Source of the DNA: Nesterenkonia sphaerica
GTDB taxonomy: Bacteria; Actinomycetota; Actinomycetes; Actinomycetales; Micrococcaceae
Direction: 5' to 3'
DNA: 51,742 nucleotides
Assembly (NCBI RefSeq): GCF_005771565.1
Contig: NZ_VAWA01000014.1
Coordinates: 10,443-62,184 of the forward strand
Shown here piece after piece: positions 8,301 through 18,082 of the stretch. The notes beneath the pieces are model-generated. The model saw only the letters and a list, made by a program, of their open reading frames with translations. It was not told the DNA's origin and did no database searches. A program made the translations under genes and the position numbers. Within the stretch, counting starts at the first letter, position 1, and each line of letters begins with the position of its first letter.

Positions 8301-10269
8301 CCTGGTGGTACGCCTCTTTGAACAGCTCACTGGTGCCCGATGGGTCCACTCCCGGCGGGTAGCAGATACCCAGATCGTAGAGGTAACACATCGCCCCATC
8401 GGCAGTGACGATGGTGTAAGCGCGCTCATCCAACAGCGACAGGCCGAAATCGTCGATGATCGGCAGGGTGTCGGTCAGTGTCTTGGCGTCTGCAAGATAG
8501 AGCTTCAGGCGCATATCTGCGGGGTCGTCGGACTCCGGGGCGTAGAAGTACAGCCGCGGTCCGGCCTCCGGTTGCGCTTGGAGAGTTTCGAACTCTGCGG
8601 CGTCGTGCAGCGCGTCAGAGACTTCGTAGACAGCCCGGTACTCAGGGGGAAATGCCTCTCCCCATCGGCTGGAAATGCGATCAGCGTGTGCTTGGGTGTA
8701 ACGTTCAGCAGCTTCCTGGGCAATCCCCTCACTCCAGGATCGCACCGCGCGGGCCAGCCGCAGTTCCAGCTCCTCCTCGCTGATGCTCATCTCCGCTGCA
8801 TCAGCGTTGAGCCGCATCCGGAAGAAGACCCGAGCCAGCACGGAGTCGGACAGCCGGACGGTGAAGTCGATGGACTCTGCATCAATGTGTGCCATCAGCT
8901 CGGCCTCAGTGCGTTGCCGAGTGTTGGTGTTGTAGCGGTCGCGCGGCAGGTACAGCAGCGCAGTCATGAATCGCCCATAGTGGTCCTTGCGGAGGAAGAG
9001 CTTGACGCGGCGGCGTTCCTGCAGCTGCAGGATCTGCCAGGCGGTGTCCTCAACTTCGGCAATATCCATCTGCATCAGCTCGTTGCGCGGATACGTCTCC
9101 AGTATCTGCAACAGGTCAGAGCCGGAGTGGGAGTCGGCGCTGAACCCTGAGCGTGCCAGGAGCTGCTTGGCGCGGGACCGCAGCAGCGGGATGGTGTCAA
9201 TCGACTGCGTATAGGCACGCTGGCTGAACAGTCCCAGGAACCGGCGCTCCCCGGTCACCTGCCCGTCGTCGCTGAAGGTCTTGACTGCGACGTAGTCCAT
9301 ATAAGTTCGCCGACGCACCGTGGAGCGTGAGTTCGCCTTCGTGATCACCAGCGCGCGGGGCTGCAGCGCCCGGGCCCGGCCCGCGGCGGAGAGTTCCGAG
9401 GAGCTGCGGGCGCGGGGAACTCCCTCGACGTCGGCGAGGATGCCGAGTCCCGTGCCGGGCACCGGCTCCAATCGAGCGTGGATCTCCTCCTCATCCGGCC
9501 ACTGCTCGGAAGGGTCCGAACCTTCTGCGTCGGCCGGCTGGCCACCCTCAAAGGTCAGCGAATATTCACGGTAGCCGAGGAAGAGGAAATTTCCATCGCC
9601 CATCCACTCCACAAACTCCGCAGACTCGTCGCGGTCCATCACCCCGTCAAGCCGCCGGATGGTCGAGGCCGCACGGTGGGCCTGCGCAACCATTTTCGTC
9701 TGGTCTCGGTAGCTGGCGCGCACATCGTGCAGGACGCGGCTCAGCCCGGCCACCAAAGCCTCGGCGGCCTCTGCATCTAGGACCCGGTCCAATTCCACCG
9801 CGATCCAGGACTCCACCTCAAAGCGATCCTGTTCGTCGATGATCGCGGCCAAGCTCGGCAGCGCCTGGGTATCACCAGAGGACAGGGAGCGGCCCTGCGT
9901 GGGCAGCGACTGCACCGCTTTCAGCCGGGCGTCGCGAGAGCTGCGCTTGGTCAGCAGAATGGGGTGGACCACCAGGGAGATCGCATGTCCACACCGGGTG
10001 ACCTCACTGGTGACCGAGTCCACCAAATAGGGCATGTCATCGGTTACGACCTGCACCACGCTTCGGTGCCCGACGCGCACCACTGTCACCGCAGGCTGTG
10101 CGCTCCGGCGGGAATCGGCCAACCGCACATGTGATTCAACGCGGTGGAGACGCTCCGAGAGGTCGATCTCAGCCAGATCCTCTTGTGCGATATGGGCGAA
10201 GTATGCCTCCGCGAGCGCCTCAAACTGATCGTCGTCCCGGGTCCAGAGTGTGGTGGGCTGATCGGCCAT
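5395..10269 (-). CDS. gdh: NAD-specific glutamate dehydrogenase, large (180-kDa class)
   Basis: The 1,624-residue enzyme converts glutamate to 2-oxoglutarate and ammonia with NAD. A long N-terminal regulatory half (ACT-like repeats, about 1-690) precedes the catalytic region. Visible landmarks are GGLRWSDRSEDFRTEVLGL and QMVKNAVIVPSGAKGGF (glutamate site with catalytic lysine), VIGIGDMGGDVMGNGML (nucleotide site), FIDPNPD and VVAEGGNLGLTQ. A helical C-terminal domain follows. These match the large GDHs of Streptomyces and Mycobacterium. The open frame extends to 10401, but ATG 10269 (MADQPTTLWTRDDD) starts the conserved part and avoids overlap with the next gene. No strong binding site is seen at this ATG. 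Confidence 0.95.
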   Translation of the reverse strand: MADQPTTLWTRDDDQFEALAEAYFAHIAQEDLAEIDLSERLHRVESHVRLADSRRSAQPAVTVVRVGHRSVVQVVTDDMPYLVDSVTSEVTRCGHAISLVVHPILLTKRSSRDARLKAVQSLPTQGRSLSSGDTQALPSLAAIIDEQDRFEVESWIAVELDRVLDAEAAEALVAGLSRVLHDVRASYRDQTKMVAQAHRAASTIRRLDGVMDRDESAEFVEWMGDGNFLFLGYREYSLTFEGGQPADAEGSDPSEQWPDEEEIHARLEPVPGTGLGILADVEGVPRARSSSELSAAGRARALQPRALVITKANSRSTVRRRTYMDYVAVKTFSDDGQVTGERRFLGLFSQRAYTQSIDTIPLLRSRAKQLLARSGFSADSHSGSDLLQILETYPRNELMQMDIAEVEDTAWQILQLQERRRVKLFLRKDHYGRFMTALLYLPRDRYNTNTRQRTEAELMAHIDAESIDFTVRLSDSVLARVFFRMRLNADAAEMSISEEELELRLARAVRSWSEGIAQEAAERYTQAHADRISSRWGEAFPPEYRAVYEVSDALHDAAEFETLQAQPEAGPRLYFYAPESDDPADMRLKLYLADAKTLTDTLPIIDDFGLSLLDERAYTIVTADGAMCYLYDLGICYPPGVDPSGTSELFKEAYHQVLVGRVESDEFSRLVLHLQMDIRRVTVLRAYAKYMRQLGVPNSYDFLAEALLANPEVARALIALFTAKFDPRLSSGRAESVQACRGQVLAALESVRTLDADRVLSAFLNLIDATDRTNLYQGKDWVSLKLRPQSIDAAPAPRPAHEIWVYSPTVEGSHLRFDRIARGGLRWSDRSEDFRTEVLGLVKAQMVKNAVIVPSGAKGGFYPKQLPDPEQDRAAWFEAGRNAYKTFIRALLDVTDNQLTGEGAMEVVAPENVIRHDGDDPYLVVAADKGTAAFSDTANEISLEYGHWLGDAFASGGSVGYDHKAMGITARGAWESVKSHFKTLGHDTQAEDFTVIGIGDMGGDVMGNGMLLSEHIQLVAAFNHLHIFIDPNPDAAVSHAERKRLFSAQKSGWDAYDPELISAGGGVFSRDARSIDITAQMKERFGFEADQLTPPELISALLKAPVDLLYNGGIGTYIKAAAESHEDVGDRANNGIRINGSEVGAKVVAEGGNLGLTQAGRIEAAQHGVLLNTDAIDNSAGVDCSDHEVNIKIFLEALVHSEHLAPEARNGLLEQMTEDVAELVLQTNEDQNVLLLAERHRLTEWSPSFGRLISWLEAHAGLDRQLEVLPTDQDMQDRLAAQVPPLTAPEIAVLAAYAKIHLKGELSESDLPADPWLLRVLESYFPTQLTEQFTEQLPRHPLAGRIIANEVANDVINMAGSTFVFRTIEETFASPAQVVRAFLVVRELFQLDEFDAALRRLPVEFPTSSWAEAYVDMRRLLDRAVRWLVNHGVDSASLEEDIAAYQEHISPLYRQLHGLLAGADAERVSLRRAEVSELGMGDELASWYAELFESFSLLDIAALARAHSMDSRVVAEVYYAVYADFDADSLLNHITNLPRKDKWQALARGAQRDELYFALHEITQSILTTTDQQTDPQQRLAEWKQANASALTRAERLSAEVRDHEFTMASIAVLLRHLRGLVGA

Positions 10270-10315
10270 CGCCTTGTGTCTTCTCCCTCGAAGTTCTGAT
10301 GAAGCACTAGCCAGC

Positions 10316-11695
10316 CTATCCTCCGTTCTCACGCCCAGGAAGCCCCGCCGCGGCTTCGGCCGGTCGCCGGCTGCGCAGCAGTGTGCCGGAGCTGGCAGCA
10401 CGAGTCAGACGACGACGTCTCCGGGGGATCCCGATTCCGACCAGGGCGGCGATCTGCCGGCGCAGCGCGGACTCTGCGGCAGACTCGGCAAGGACGTGGC
10501 CGCCCCGAAGGGCAGCGTCGCAGACCGCTGGCTCCCAGGGCAGGAATGCCGCAATCGGGGCGTGGCTGCCCAGCTGCAGCCAGGCCTCGCTGAGCTGCCT
10601 GCGCGGGGAGCGCCCGACGACGTCTTTGCGGAGCTTGTTGATCACCACTTTCGGAGCAGGCGCCGCCGGCAGCTCATCGACAAGCTGCTGAGCTGCTTTG
10701 ATGAGTCGAGAGAAGCCGACGGGGTCAGGGGTGCCGATCAGCAGGGTGTGGTCGGCTGAGCTGAGTACCGTTCGCGCCGCCGAGTTGCGTTCGACGGCAG
10801 GCTGCTCGTATCCCCACTCCTGGTCTCCGGTGATCTCCGAGGCGAGGTCCACCACGACGTGGTCGTACTGGTGGCGACACATCTGGAGCACTTTCTCCAG
10901 CGCCCGGGGACGCAGCTCAGTCCATCGGTGTGCGCGAGGCAGCCCGGTCAGCACGTCACACCGAGCCTTTCCCACCTCGACGGCGGAAGTCGCACGCAGC
11001 AGCGCTTCTGTGTCCAGACTGCCGAATTCAGCCGCCCGACAGACCTGGGCGATGCCTGCCGACTCTTCGATCAGCCCCAGATGGACGGTGACCGCCGCCG
11101 CATAGGTGTCCGCGTCGATCAGCAGCACCGAACTGCCGCTGAGGGTCAGTTCCGCGGCCAGGTTGACCGCGACTGTGGTGCGCCCCGGCGCACCCGCAGG
11201 ACCCCAGACCGCGGTGATTCCTCGGGCGGAGAGCTTGGCAGCGCTGGGGCTTTGCGGGCTCTCTCCGGGCGCTTCCGTCAGCTCGTAATCTTGGACCAGT
11301 GCAGCGAACCTCGCCTCCTGGTCCGTGTGTGCCGCTGCTACGTCCCGCCGTAGCGGGTCTCTCGAGCGCAGCGCGTGAGCCAGCTCGGCGGCGGTGACGG
11401 CGTCGTCGAAGGCCACCAGGCCCAGCTGCTGCAGCCGGGTGCGCTCTGCGGGGCGGTCCGAAATCACCACTACCGCTGAGACATCTTGGCGGAGCTGTTG
11501 GACAGTGGTCTCGGTGATGTCGTCGGTGTTGCCGATGATCAGCGCCGCATCGGTCCTGCCGGTACGGGTCACCGCGATGAGCTCGGTGAGGTCGGCACAG
11601 CGCCGGTCGATGGTCACATCAGTGTGCAGGCGCTCCAACGCGGTGACGTGGTCGGTGGAGAGCAGACCGGTGGTGACCACAGCGCAGCGGCTCAT
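10316..11695 (-). CDS. TadZ/CpaE-like P-loop ATPase (orphan)
   Basis: The 459-residue protein has a receiver-like N-terminal region (about 1-115), a linker and a MinD/ParA-like ATPase domain. The P-loop reads WGPAGAPGRTTVAVNLA (164-180), then LLIDADTY and a Walker B-like HVVVDLASE. Both lysines of the deviant Walker A are absent, with arginine 172 just before the two threonines. The C-terminus is rich in arginine and probably unstructured. TadZ/CpaE proteins place Tad/Flp pilus machinery in the cell, but no cpaF, tadB, tadC or pilin gene is nearby. ATG 11695 overlaps the stop of the upstream SAF-domain gene (TGATG), so the two are translationally coupled. It could instead be a ParA-like protein with another role. 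Confidence 0.8.
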   Translation of the reverse strand: MSRCAVVTTGLLSTDHVTALERLHTDVTIDRRCADLTELIAVTRTGRTDAALIIGNTDDITETTVQQLRQDVSAVVVISDRPAERTRLQQLGLVAFDDAVTAAELAHALRSRDPLRRDVAAAHTDQEARFAALVQDYELTEAPGESPQSPSAAKLSARGITAVWGPAGAPGRTTVAVNLAAELTLSGSSVLLIDADTYAAAVTVHLGLIEESAGIAQVCRAAEFGSLDTEALLRATSAVEVGKARCDVLTGLPRAHRWTELRPRALEKVLQMCRHQYDHVVVDLASEITGDQEWGYEQPAVERNSAARTVLSSADHTLLIGTPDPVGFSRLIKAAQQLVDELPAAPAPKVVINKLRKDVVGRSPRRQLSEAWLQLGSHAPIAAFLPWEPAVCDAALRGGHVLAESAAESALRRQIAALVGIGIPRRRRRLTRAASSGTLLRSRRPAEAAAGLPGRENGG

Positions 11696-12396
11696 CAATT
11701 GTCTCCAGCGCCTGCGGGCAGGACAGTCAGTTCATCGCCGGCGCCAAGAGCTGCCAAGAGGTCGGGCACCTCCGCCGGGTCCACCAGCAGCTCCACAGTC
11801 ACCGCAGCACCGGGCTCGAAGGTGGCATCGGATTCGCGAATGTCGGTAACCTCCGCGGCAGTCGCCAGCATCGTGACCTCGCCGGACTGCTCGAGCGCGG
11901 AAAACCCAGAGGCGGCCCACACGTCCACGCTGCGGCCCGGCTGCACCGAGCGGGCCAAAGCGTGCTGGACGTCCACCGTCACAGCCTGGCGACGCTGCTG
12001 ATCCACCGCACCCAGCGCCGCCGCTGGCACCAACTCACCTTCCGAGAGAGGCCGAAGCAGCTCGACGTCTGGCGGCAGCTCTGCCTCTGCGGAGAGATAG
12101 TGCTCAGCGGCGGCGTCGAGCCGGACGTGGACGGTGTGCAGGTCCTCAGCACTGAGCTGCGTGCCGGTGCTGAGCTCACGGTCAGCGGCATATACCGGAA
12201 GGGTGCGGTTTTGGGCGTTGAGCAGGAATATCACACCGGCCACAGACGCCAGGATCAGCCCCACGCCGATTATCATCCGCGGATCAAACCAGGCGGGCCG
12301 ACGCAGTCTGCGAGCCGGGGCCGGCTGCGGAGCTCCACCCCGCAGTGCCCGCTCGGCGAGCTCAGGGTCTCCGGATGCATAGTCCAATGTGGCCAC
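11695..12396 (-). CDS. SAF-domain membrane protein, CpaB-like
   Basis: The 233-residue protein has a cytoplasmic N-terminus of about 40 residues with an arginine-rich patch (RRLRRP), one membrane helix (about 41-60, MIIGVGLILASVAGVIFLL) and an outer region. The outer part begins with a SAF-like fold (LPVYAADRELSTGTQLSAEDL), as in the CpaB/RcpC family that assembles Flp pili. GTG at 12396 is preferred because AGGAG lies 6 bases upstream; the frame is open to 12534 without conserved sequence. The gene is coupled to the TadZ-like ATPase and divergent from an excisionase-like gene. The same gene pair without the rest of the Tad cluster suggests a simplified or different envelope function. Confidence 0.78.
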   Translation of the reverse strand: MATLDYASGDPELAERALRGGAPQPAPARRLRRPAWFDPRMIIGVGLILASVAGVIFLLNAQNRTLPVYAADRELSTGTQLSAEDLHTVHVRLDAAAEHYLSAEAELPPDVELLRPLSEGELVPAAALGAVDQQRRQAVTVDVQHALARSVQPGRSVDVWAASGFSALEQSGEVTMLATAAEVTDIRESDATFEPGAAVTVELLVDPAEVPDLLAALGAGDELTVLPAGAGDN

Positions 12397-12511
12397 TACC
12401 CACTCCTGATGCAGTGTCGAACACAAGTGTTCAGATGTTAACTGATGCATGCACCTGTGGCGAGAGGCCAACCGCGCCGCGGCCATGCTTGATTCTGGCC
12501 TCGAGAGTGCC

Positions 12512-12541
12512 ACAATAGAAGCAAATGACAACAAACGTCAA
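12512..12541 (-). promoter_or_regulatory. Candidate promoter of the SAF/TadZ-like gene pair
   Basis: On the minus strand TTGACG (12541-12536) and TATTGT (12517-12512) are 18 bases apart, close to the vegetative consensus. They lie about 115 bases before GTG 12396. The spacer contains the shared AATGAC...CAAACGT motif, so a protein bound there would block or tune this promoter. Confidence 0.5.
12524..12538. promoter_or_regulatory. Shared motif copy 1 (AATGAC-N2-CAAACGT type)
   Basis: AATGACAACAAACGT occurs here between the divergent SAF-domain and excisionase-like genes. A near-identical 16-base copy lies at 13385-13400 in front of the next minus-strand gene. The regulator that binds it is unknown; the excisionase-like protein encoded in between is the obvious candidate. 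Confidence 0.45.
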
Positions 12542-12554
12542 GTAAGGGGCTAAA

Positions 12555-12764
12555 ATGCGGACGTTTCTCACCTTGCCGGACGTGGCCGAGGCGCTGAACA
12601 TCTCCATGTCACAGACGCGAGCACTGATCCAGCGCGGAGACTTGGAGGGGATTCAGATCGGCGGCCGGGGCCAGTGGCGAGTCGAAGAGGCCAAGCTGGA
12701 TGAGTACATCGAGCGGCTGTACGCCGAGCAGCGGCAGGCGCGAGCCGAACAGAAGACCCGCTGA
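12555..12764 (+). CDS. Excisionase-family helix-turn-helix DNA-binding protein
   Basis: The 69-residue protein is almost entirely a MerR/excisionase-type winged helix: LTLPDVAEALNISMSQTRALIQRGDLEGIQIGGRGQWRV, with a C-terminal helix (KLDEYIERLYAEQRQ). The GGRGQWRV wing is typical. AAGGGG lies 6 bases before the ATG. No integrase, att site or phage gene is near, so this is more likely a small chromosomal regulator than a true excisionase. It is divergent from the SAF/TadZ-like pair and convergent with the hypothetical gene at 12771-13295. It may bind the repeated motif found at both ends of this segment. Confidence 0.85.
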   Translation: MRTFLTLPDVAEALNISMSQTRALIQRGDLEGIQIGGRGQWRVEEAKLDEYIERLYAEQRQARAEQKTR

Positions 12765-12770
12765 TCCACC

Positions 12771-13295
12771 TCAGGAGCGCACACTGCGCACCGCGGTGAT
12801 CACAGACAACGGAACAGTGCTGAGACGAACCTGTGCGTGGGCCCGCACATCGAGGAAGTCTCGACCTGCGCCGAGAAGTCGGCCTTGGACCAGAATCCCC
12901 GCCTCACCGTGAACCGCCACCTGTGCGCCCGCGTCGGCAAGCGCGCGCAGCGGCGAGGTGATGGTTAACCTGCGCCGCACCTGACTGCGCTCCACCTCTG
13001 CTCGCCGGGTCAGTCCGGAAATCATCTGCATCGCCGCCCCAGGTATCAGCCATTGGCAGCCTCGCGCGAGACCGCTGACCCAGTCGGTACCCGCTGCCGT
13101 CATCTCCAGGGTCAGTGTCTCTCCGCCGTGCAGCTTGATGTCCAGCTCCTGGCCGCGGTGAGCGCGAAGGCGATCAGCCAACAGCACCCGTGACCATTCC
13201 AGCGCGATAACCTCTGCGACCCCGTGCTCGAAGTCGTCCTGCCGCATTGCCGCAGCCTCGGCCTGCAGATCAGCAAAGAGTGCATCCCAGCGCAT
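12771..13295 (-). CDS. Conserved actinobacterial protein of unknown function
   Basis: The 174-residue protein begins MRWDALFADLQAEAAAM, a start I recognise from a family found in many Micrococcales and related actinobacteria. Two parts can be seen: an N-terminal helical segment (about 1-50) and a beta-rich part (VAGTDWVSGLARGCQWLIPGAAM and, later, VQGRLLGAGRDFLDVRAHA), which looks like two Sm-like or small-barrel repeats. No catalytic motif, signal peptide or membrane helix. ATG 13295 follows GGGGG by 5 bases; the frame is open to 13376 but that part is not conserved. It lies convergent with the excisionase-like gene, and a copy of the shared motif stands upstream. Confidence 0.7.
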   Translation of the reverse strand: MRWDALFADLQAEAAAMRQDDFEHGVAEVIALEWSRVLLADRLRAHRGQELDIKLHGGETLTLEMTAAGTDWVSGLARGCQWLIPGAAMQMISGLTRRAEVERSQVRRRLTITSPLRALADAGAQVAVHGEAGILVQGRLLGAGRDFLDVRAHAQVRLSTVPLSVITAVRSVRS

Positions 13296-13384
13296 ATTCG
13301 CCCCCTGATTTCCGGCGGCTGAGGAGCCGACGTAGCCATTTTTGCACAACCCCTGTTGCGCCACGAGGTACTGCATGTACCATC

Positions 13385-13400
13385 AATGACTATCAAACGT
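13385..13400. promoter_or_regulatory. Shared motif copy 2, in the divergent intergenic region
   Basis: AATGACTATCAAACGT matches the copy at 12524-12538 in 14 of its positions with one extra base. A second half (TATCAAAC, 13401-13408) follows directly, so ATCAAACGTTATCAAAC forms a short direct repeat. It sits in the short AT-rich gap between two divergent genes, where a regulator could control both. Confidence 0.45.
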
Positions 13401-13426
13401 TATCAAACAAGCTTTAAAGATCTGCT

Positions 13427-13699
13427 ATGCCACCTTTTGTTCCCGAACGACCCTCAGTATCCGCTCCCCGGCATCAGGGCCTCCCCTCCCGCCACAGGGA
13501 AGAGGCCACGCGGACCGTGGCAGGTGAGGTGACGTTGTGGACCCTCGTCGCCGAGCATCTGGGTGGCGATGCCACTGACTGGGAGATCGCTCGGGAGTGG
13601 CCTCGCTGGCACCAGTTCAATATTGACCGGATTGGACAGGAACCGGGCAGCCTGCGCCCCGGCACAGCCCTGCGAGTGCCCCCACCACCCCGGTACTGA
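13427..13699 (+). CDS. Small LysM-like domain protein
   Basis: The 90-residue protein has a proline-rich N-terminus and a C-terminal LysM-like unit (about 33-85): GEVTLWTLVAEHLGGDATDWEIAREW, then RWHQFNIDRIG and LRPGTALRVPPP. The last motif is the usual end of LysM units, which bind N-acetylglucosamine in peptidoglycan. No signal peptide or membrane helix is visible, which is odd for a cell-wall-binding protein; export could use a start or partner I do not see. It lies 44 bases upstream of the Rv3235-like gene on the same strand. ATG 13427 lacks a clear ribosome binding site. Confidence 0.65.
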   Translation: MPPFVPERPSVSAPRHQGLPSRHREEATRTVAGEVTLWTLVAEHLGGDATDWEIAREWPRWHQFNIDRIGQEPGSLRPGTALRVPPPPRY

Positions 13700-13743
13700 C
13701 CCGCCGACCCTCGACCCCACCAGAGACCAAGGAGCCGATCCCG

Positions 13744-14391
13744 ATGATCCCCACGAGCAGACGCTCAGCGACAATGGTGCAAAGCCTTGCGCCCCCAGCA
13801 TCGCGACCCCTGCGCGCCCGCTTGGAGCCGCCGGGCGCGGATCCTCAGGAAAGCATCCAGGAGGGCTGGGAGGATGCGGAGGTGGCCGAGGATCACCAGA
13901 CGGCGCATCCATGCTTCCGCATTCAGCGGGAGGCTGAGGTGCCCCGACTGCTGAGGACCATAGGGGTCGCCCCACGGCTGCCGGACTCAGCCGCTGACTC
14001 AGCCGCTGACTCAGCGCAGAGCCAACGCCCCGATGAGTTGGCCACCAAGCGGCAGGAGCGCCGACAGGTGGTGGCAGTGGCGCGCGTGGTGTGCCAGGCC
14101 ACAGCCGAGACTCTGGTGGGCCTGCGCCCGGTGACCCAACTGCGCAGGTGGCTGGAGGCTGAGGTTTACCACAAGGTCCAGCAGCGCGCGGCGATTATGG
14201 CCAGGCACCGAGCGGGGCTCGCTGTTCAGCCCCGGACACTGCACTTCCGCTCCGAACGCGCCTGCCAGCCCAGGCCCGGCTGCTGGGAAGTCTCTGTGGT
14301 CTTCAGTGACGAGCTGCGCGCCAGGGCGTGCGCGATGCGGCTTGAAGCCCACCGCGGGCGGTGGCGGGTAGTCGCCATGGAGCTGGGGTGA
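13744..14391 (+). CDS. Rv3235-family protein
   Basis: The 215-residue product has a variable N-terminal half and a conserved C-terminal half. The latter (about 100-215) includes VVCQATAETLVGLRPVTQLRRWLEAEVY and a closing beta-rich stretch (CWEVSVVFSDELRARACAMRLEAHRGRWRVVAMELG), the pattern of the Rv3235 family of actinobacteria. The family function is unknown. It lies next to secA but in convergent direction, as in relatives where Rv3235 is close to the mtrA-secA block. AAGGAG lies 9 bases before the ATG. A 12-base tandem repeat (13984-14015) encodes a DSAA repeat in the linker. Confidence 0.75.
   Translation: MIPTSRRSATMVQSLAPPASRPLRARLEPPGADPQESIQEGWEDAEVAEDHQTAHPCFRIQREAEVPRLLRTIGVAPRLPDSAADSAADSAQSQRPDELATKRQERRQVVAVARVVCQATAETLVGLRPVTQLRRWLEAEVYHKVQQRAAIMARHRAGLAVQPRTLHFRSERACQPRPGCWEVSVVFSDELRARACAMRLEAHRGRWRVVAMELG
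13984..14015. repeat. 12-base tandem repeat in the Rv3235-like gene
   Basis: GACTCAGCCGCT occurs twice in tandem and a third time in part (GACTCAGC). It keeps the reading frame and encodes repeated Asp-Ser-Ala-Ala in the region linking the two halves of the protein. Slippage would change length without a frameshift. Confidence 0.8.
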
Positions 14392-14403
14392 CAGAGCCTC
14401 CGG

Positions 14404-17019
<2,616 letters not shown>

Positions 17020-17120
17020 CAGTGAGTCGATCTCCGTCAAATGTTCTACAGCGTCAACAAAACAGTGTATGCCCGCGGACCGCTGTCGGCTAACCTGCAG
17101 CGCTTCCCGACAGCGAAGCC

Positions 17121-17150
17121 GGAGCCCCCTTCGCAGAGGAAGGAGGCTCC
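17121..17150 (-). terminator. Hairpin between hpf and secA
   Basis: GGAGCCCCCTTC and GAAGGAGGCTCC face each other across a six-base loop with one mismatch. It lies 34 bases past the hpf stop, so it fits a (partial) terminator for hpf. No U tract follows. Confidence 0.6.
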
Positions 17151-17183
17151 GGGACAGGTCTTGCGCAGTGGCTCAGGGAGGGC

Positions 17184-17912
17184 TCAGGCAGCGCTGACCC
17201 GCGAGCGGGTGGTTCCCTGTGATGGCCGGTACGGCCGCTCCTCGACGTCGCTGTCGGTGGACTGGCCTGAGGGATCCAAGGAGATCACCCCGTAGGTCCA
17301 GCCCCGGCGCCGGTACACAGCTGAAGGCTGCTGAGTCTCCGCGTCCAGGTACAGATAGAAGTCGTGGCCCAGAAGCTCCATTGCATCCACCGCCGCATCC
17401 ACGCTCATCGGCTGAGCGGGGAACACCTTTCGGCGGATCCGGATCGGCTCGTCCCAATCGTCGGTCTCCGGCGGCACGTCATCGACGGCCTCCGCGTCCA
17501 GGACCTGCTCATACAGCGGACGGTCCGGGTCCACCGGAGTCAGTCCGGCCAAAGCCTGCCCCACCGACTGGGCAGGATGACCAAGTGTGCCATTGCTGCG
17601 CGCCCGGGACTTCTTCTTGTCCCTGACCCGGCGCAGACGCTCACAGAGCTTGTCCCAGGCAATTTCGAATGCGGCGAATTTGTCCTCCGCCTGCGCCTCA
17701 GACCGGATGATCTTGCCCCGCCCAATGAGAGTGAGTTCCACAGTGATTGACGTCTCGGCTCGGCGATGCGCACTTTCACTGGACACCTTGACCTCAAGCC
17801 GCTGTCCCTTATCCGAGAGCTGCTCCACCTTGTCGAGTTTGGACTCGAGGTGTTCCTTGAACGCTGACGGGATAGTGATATTGCGTCCGGTGTAGGTGGT
17901 CTGCAGAGTCAT
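17184..17912 (-). CDS. hpf: Long-form ribosome hibernation promoting factor
   Basis: Long HPF pairs two 70S ribosomes into inactive 100S particles in slow growth. The 242-residue protein has the N-terminal S30AE/YfiA domain (about 1-105; YTGRNITIPSAFKEHLESKL and AETSITVELTLIGRGKIIR) and, after a charged linker, the C-terminal dimerisation domain (about 180-235; VFPAQPMSVDAAVDAMELLGHDFYLYLDAET, then AVYRRRGWTYGVI). AGGAGG lies 6 bases before the ATG at 17912. The position between comF/lpqB and secA is conserved in actinobacteria. In mycobacteria the equivalent gene is induced in hypoxia and starvation. Confidence 0.95.
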   Translation of the reverse strand: MTLQTTYTGRNITIPSAFKEHLESKLDKVEQLSDKGQRLEVKVSSESAHRRAETSITVELTLIGRGKIIRSEAQAEDKFAAFEIAWDKLCERLRRVRDKKKSRARSNGTLGHPAQSVGQALAGLTPVDPDRPLYEQVLDAEAVDDVPPETDDWDEPIRIRRKVFPAQPMSVDAAVDAMELLGHDFYLYLDAETQQPSAVYRRRGWTYGVISLDPSGQSTDSDVEERPYRPSQGTTRSRVSAA

Positions 17913-18082
17913 GATGGTCCTCCTTGGCGTCCGTCATGCAGTTGGCGCGACGACGGGTGAGGACTCCCTTCAGAGCCCACCGTCGTTGCGATGGGTCTCG
18001 TCATCTAAACACCCATACTTCACCGTATGCCCTGCCTGGCACTTTTCGGAAGTGCTCACCGCACAATGGGGCCGAGGACTTT

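Noticed and set aside
12555-12764. True phage excisionase with a nearby prophage
   Set aside because: No integrase, att repeats or phage structural genes surround it; gene order and codon use are like the core genome.
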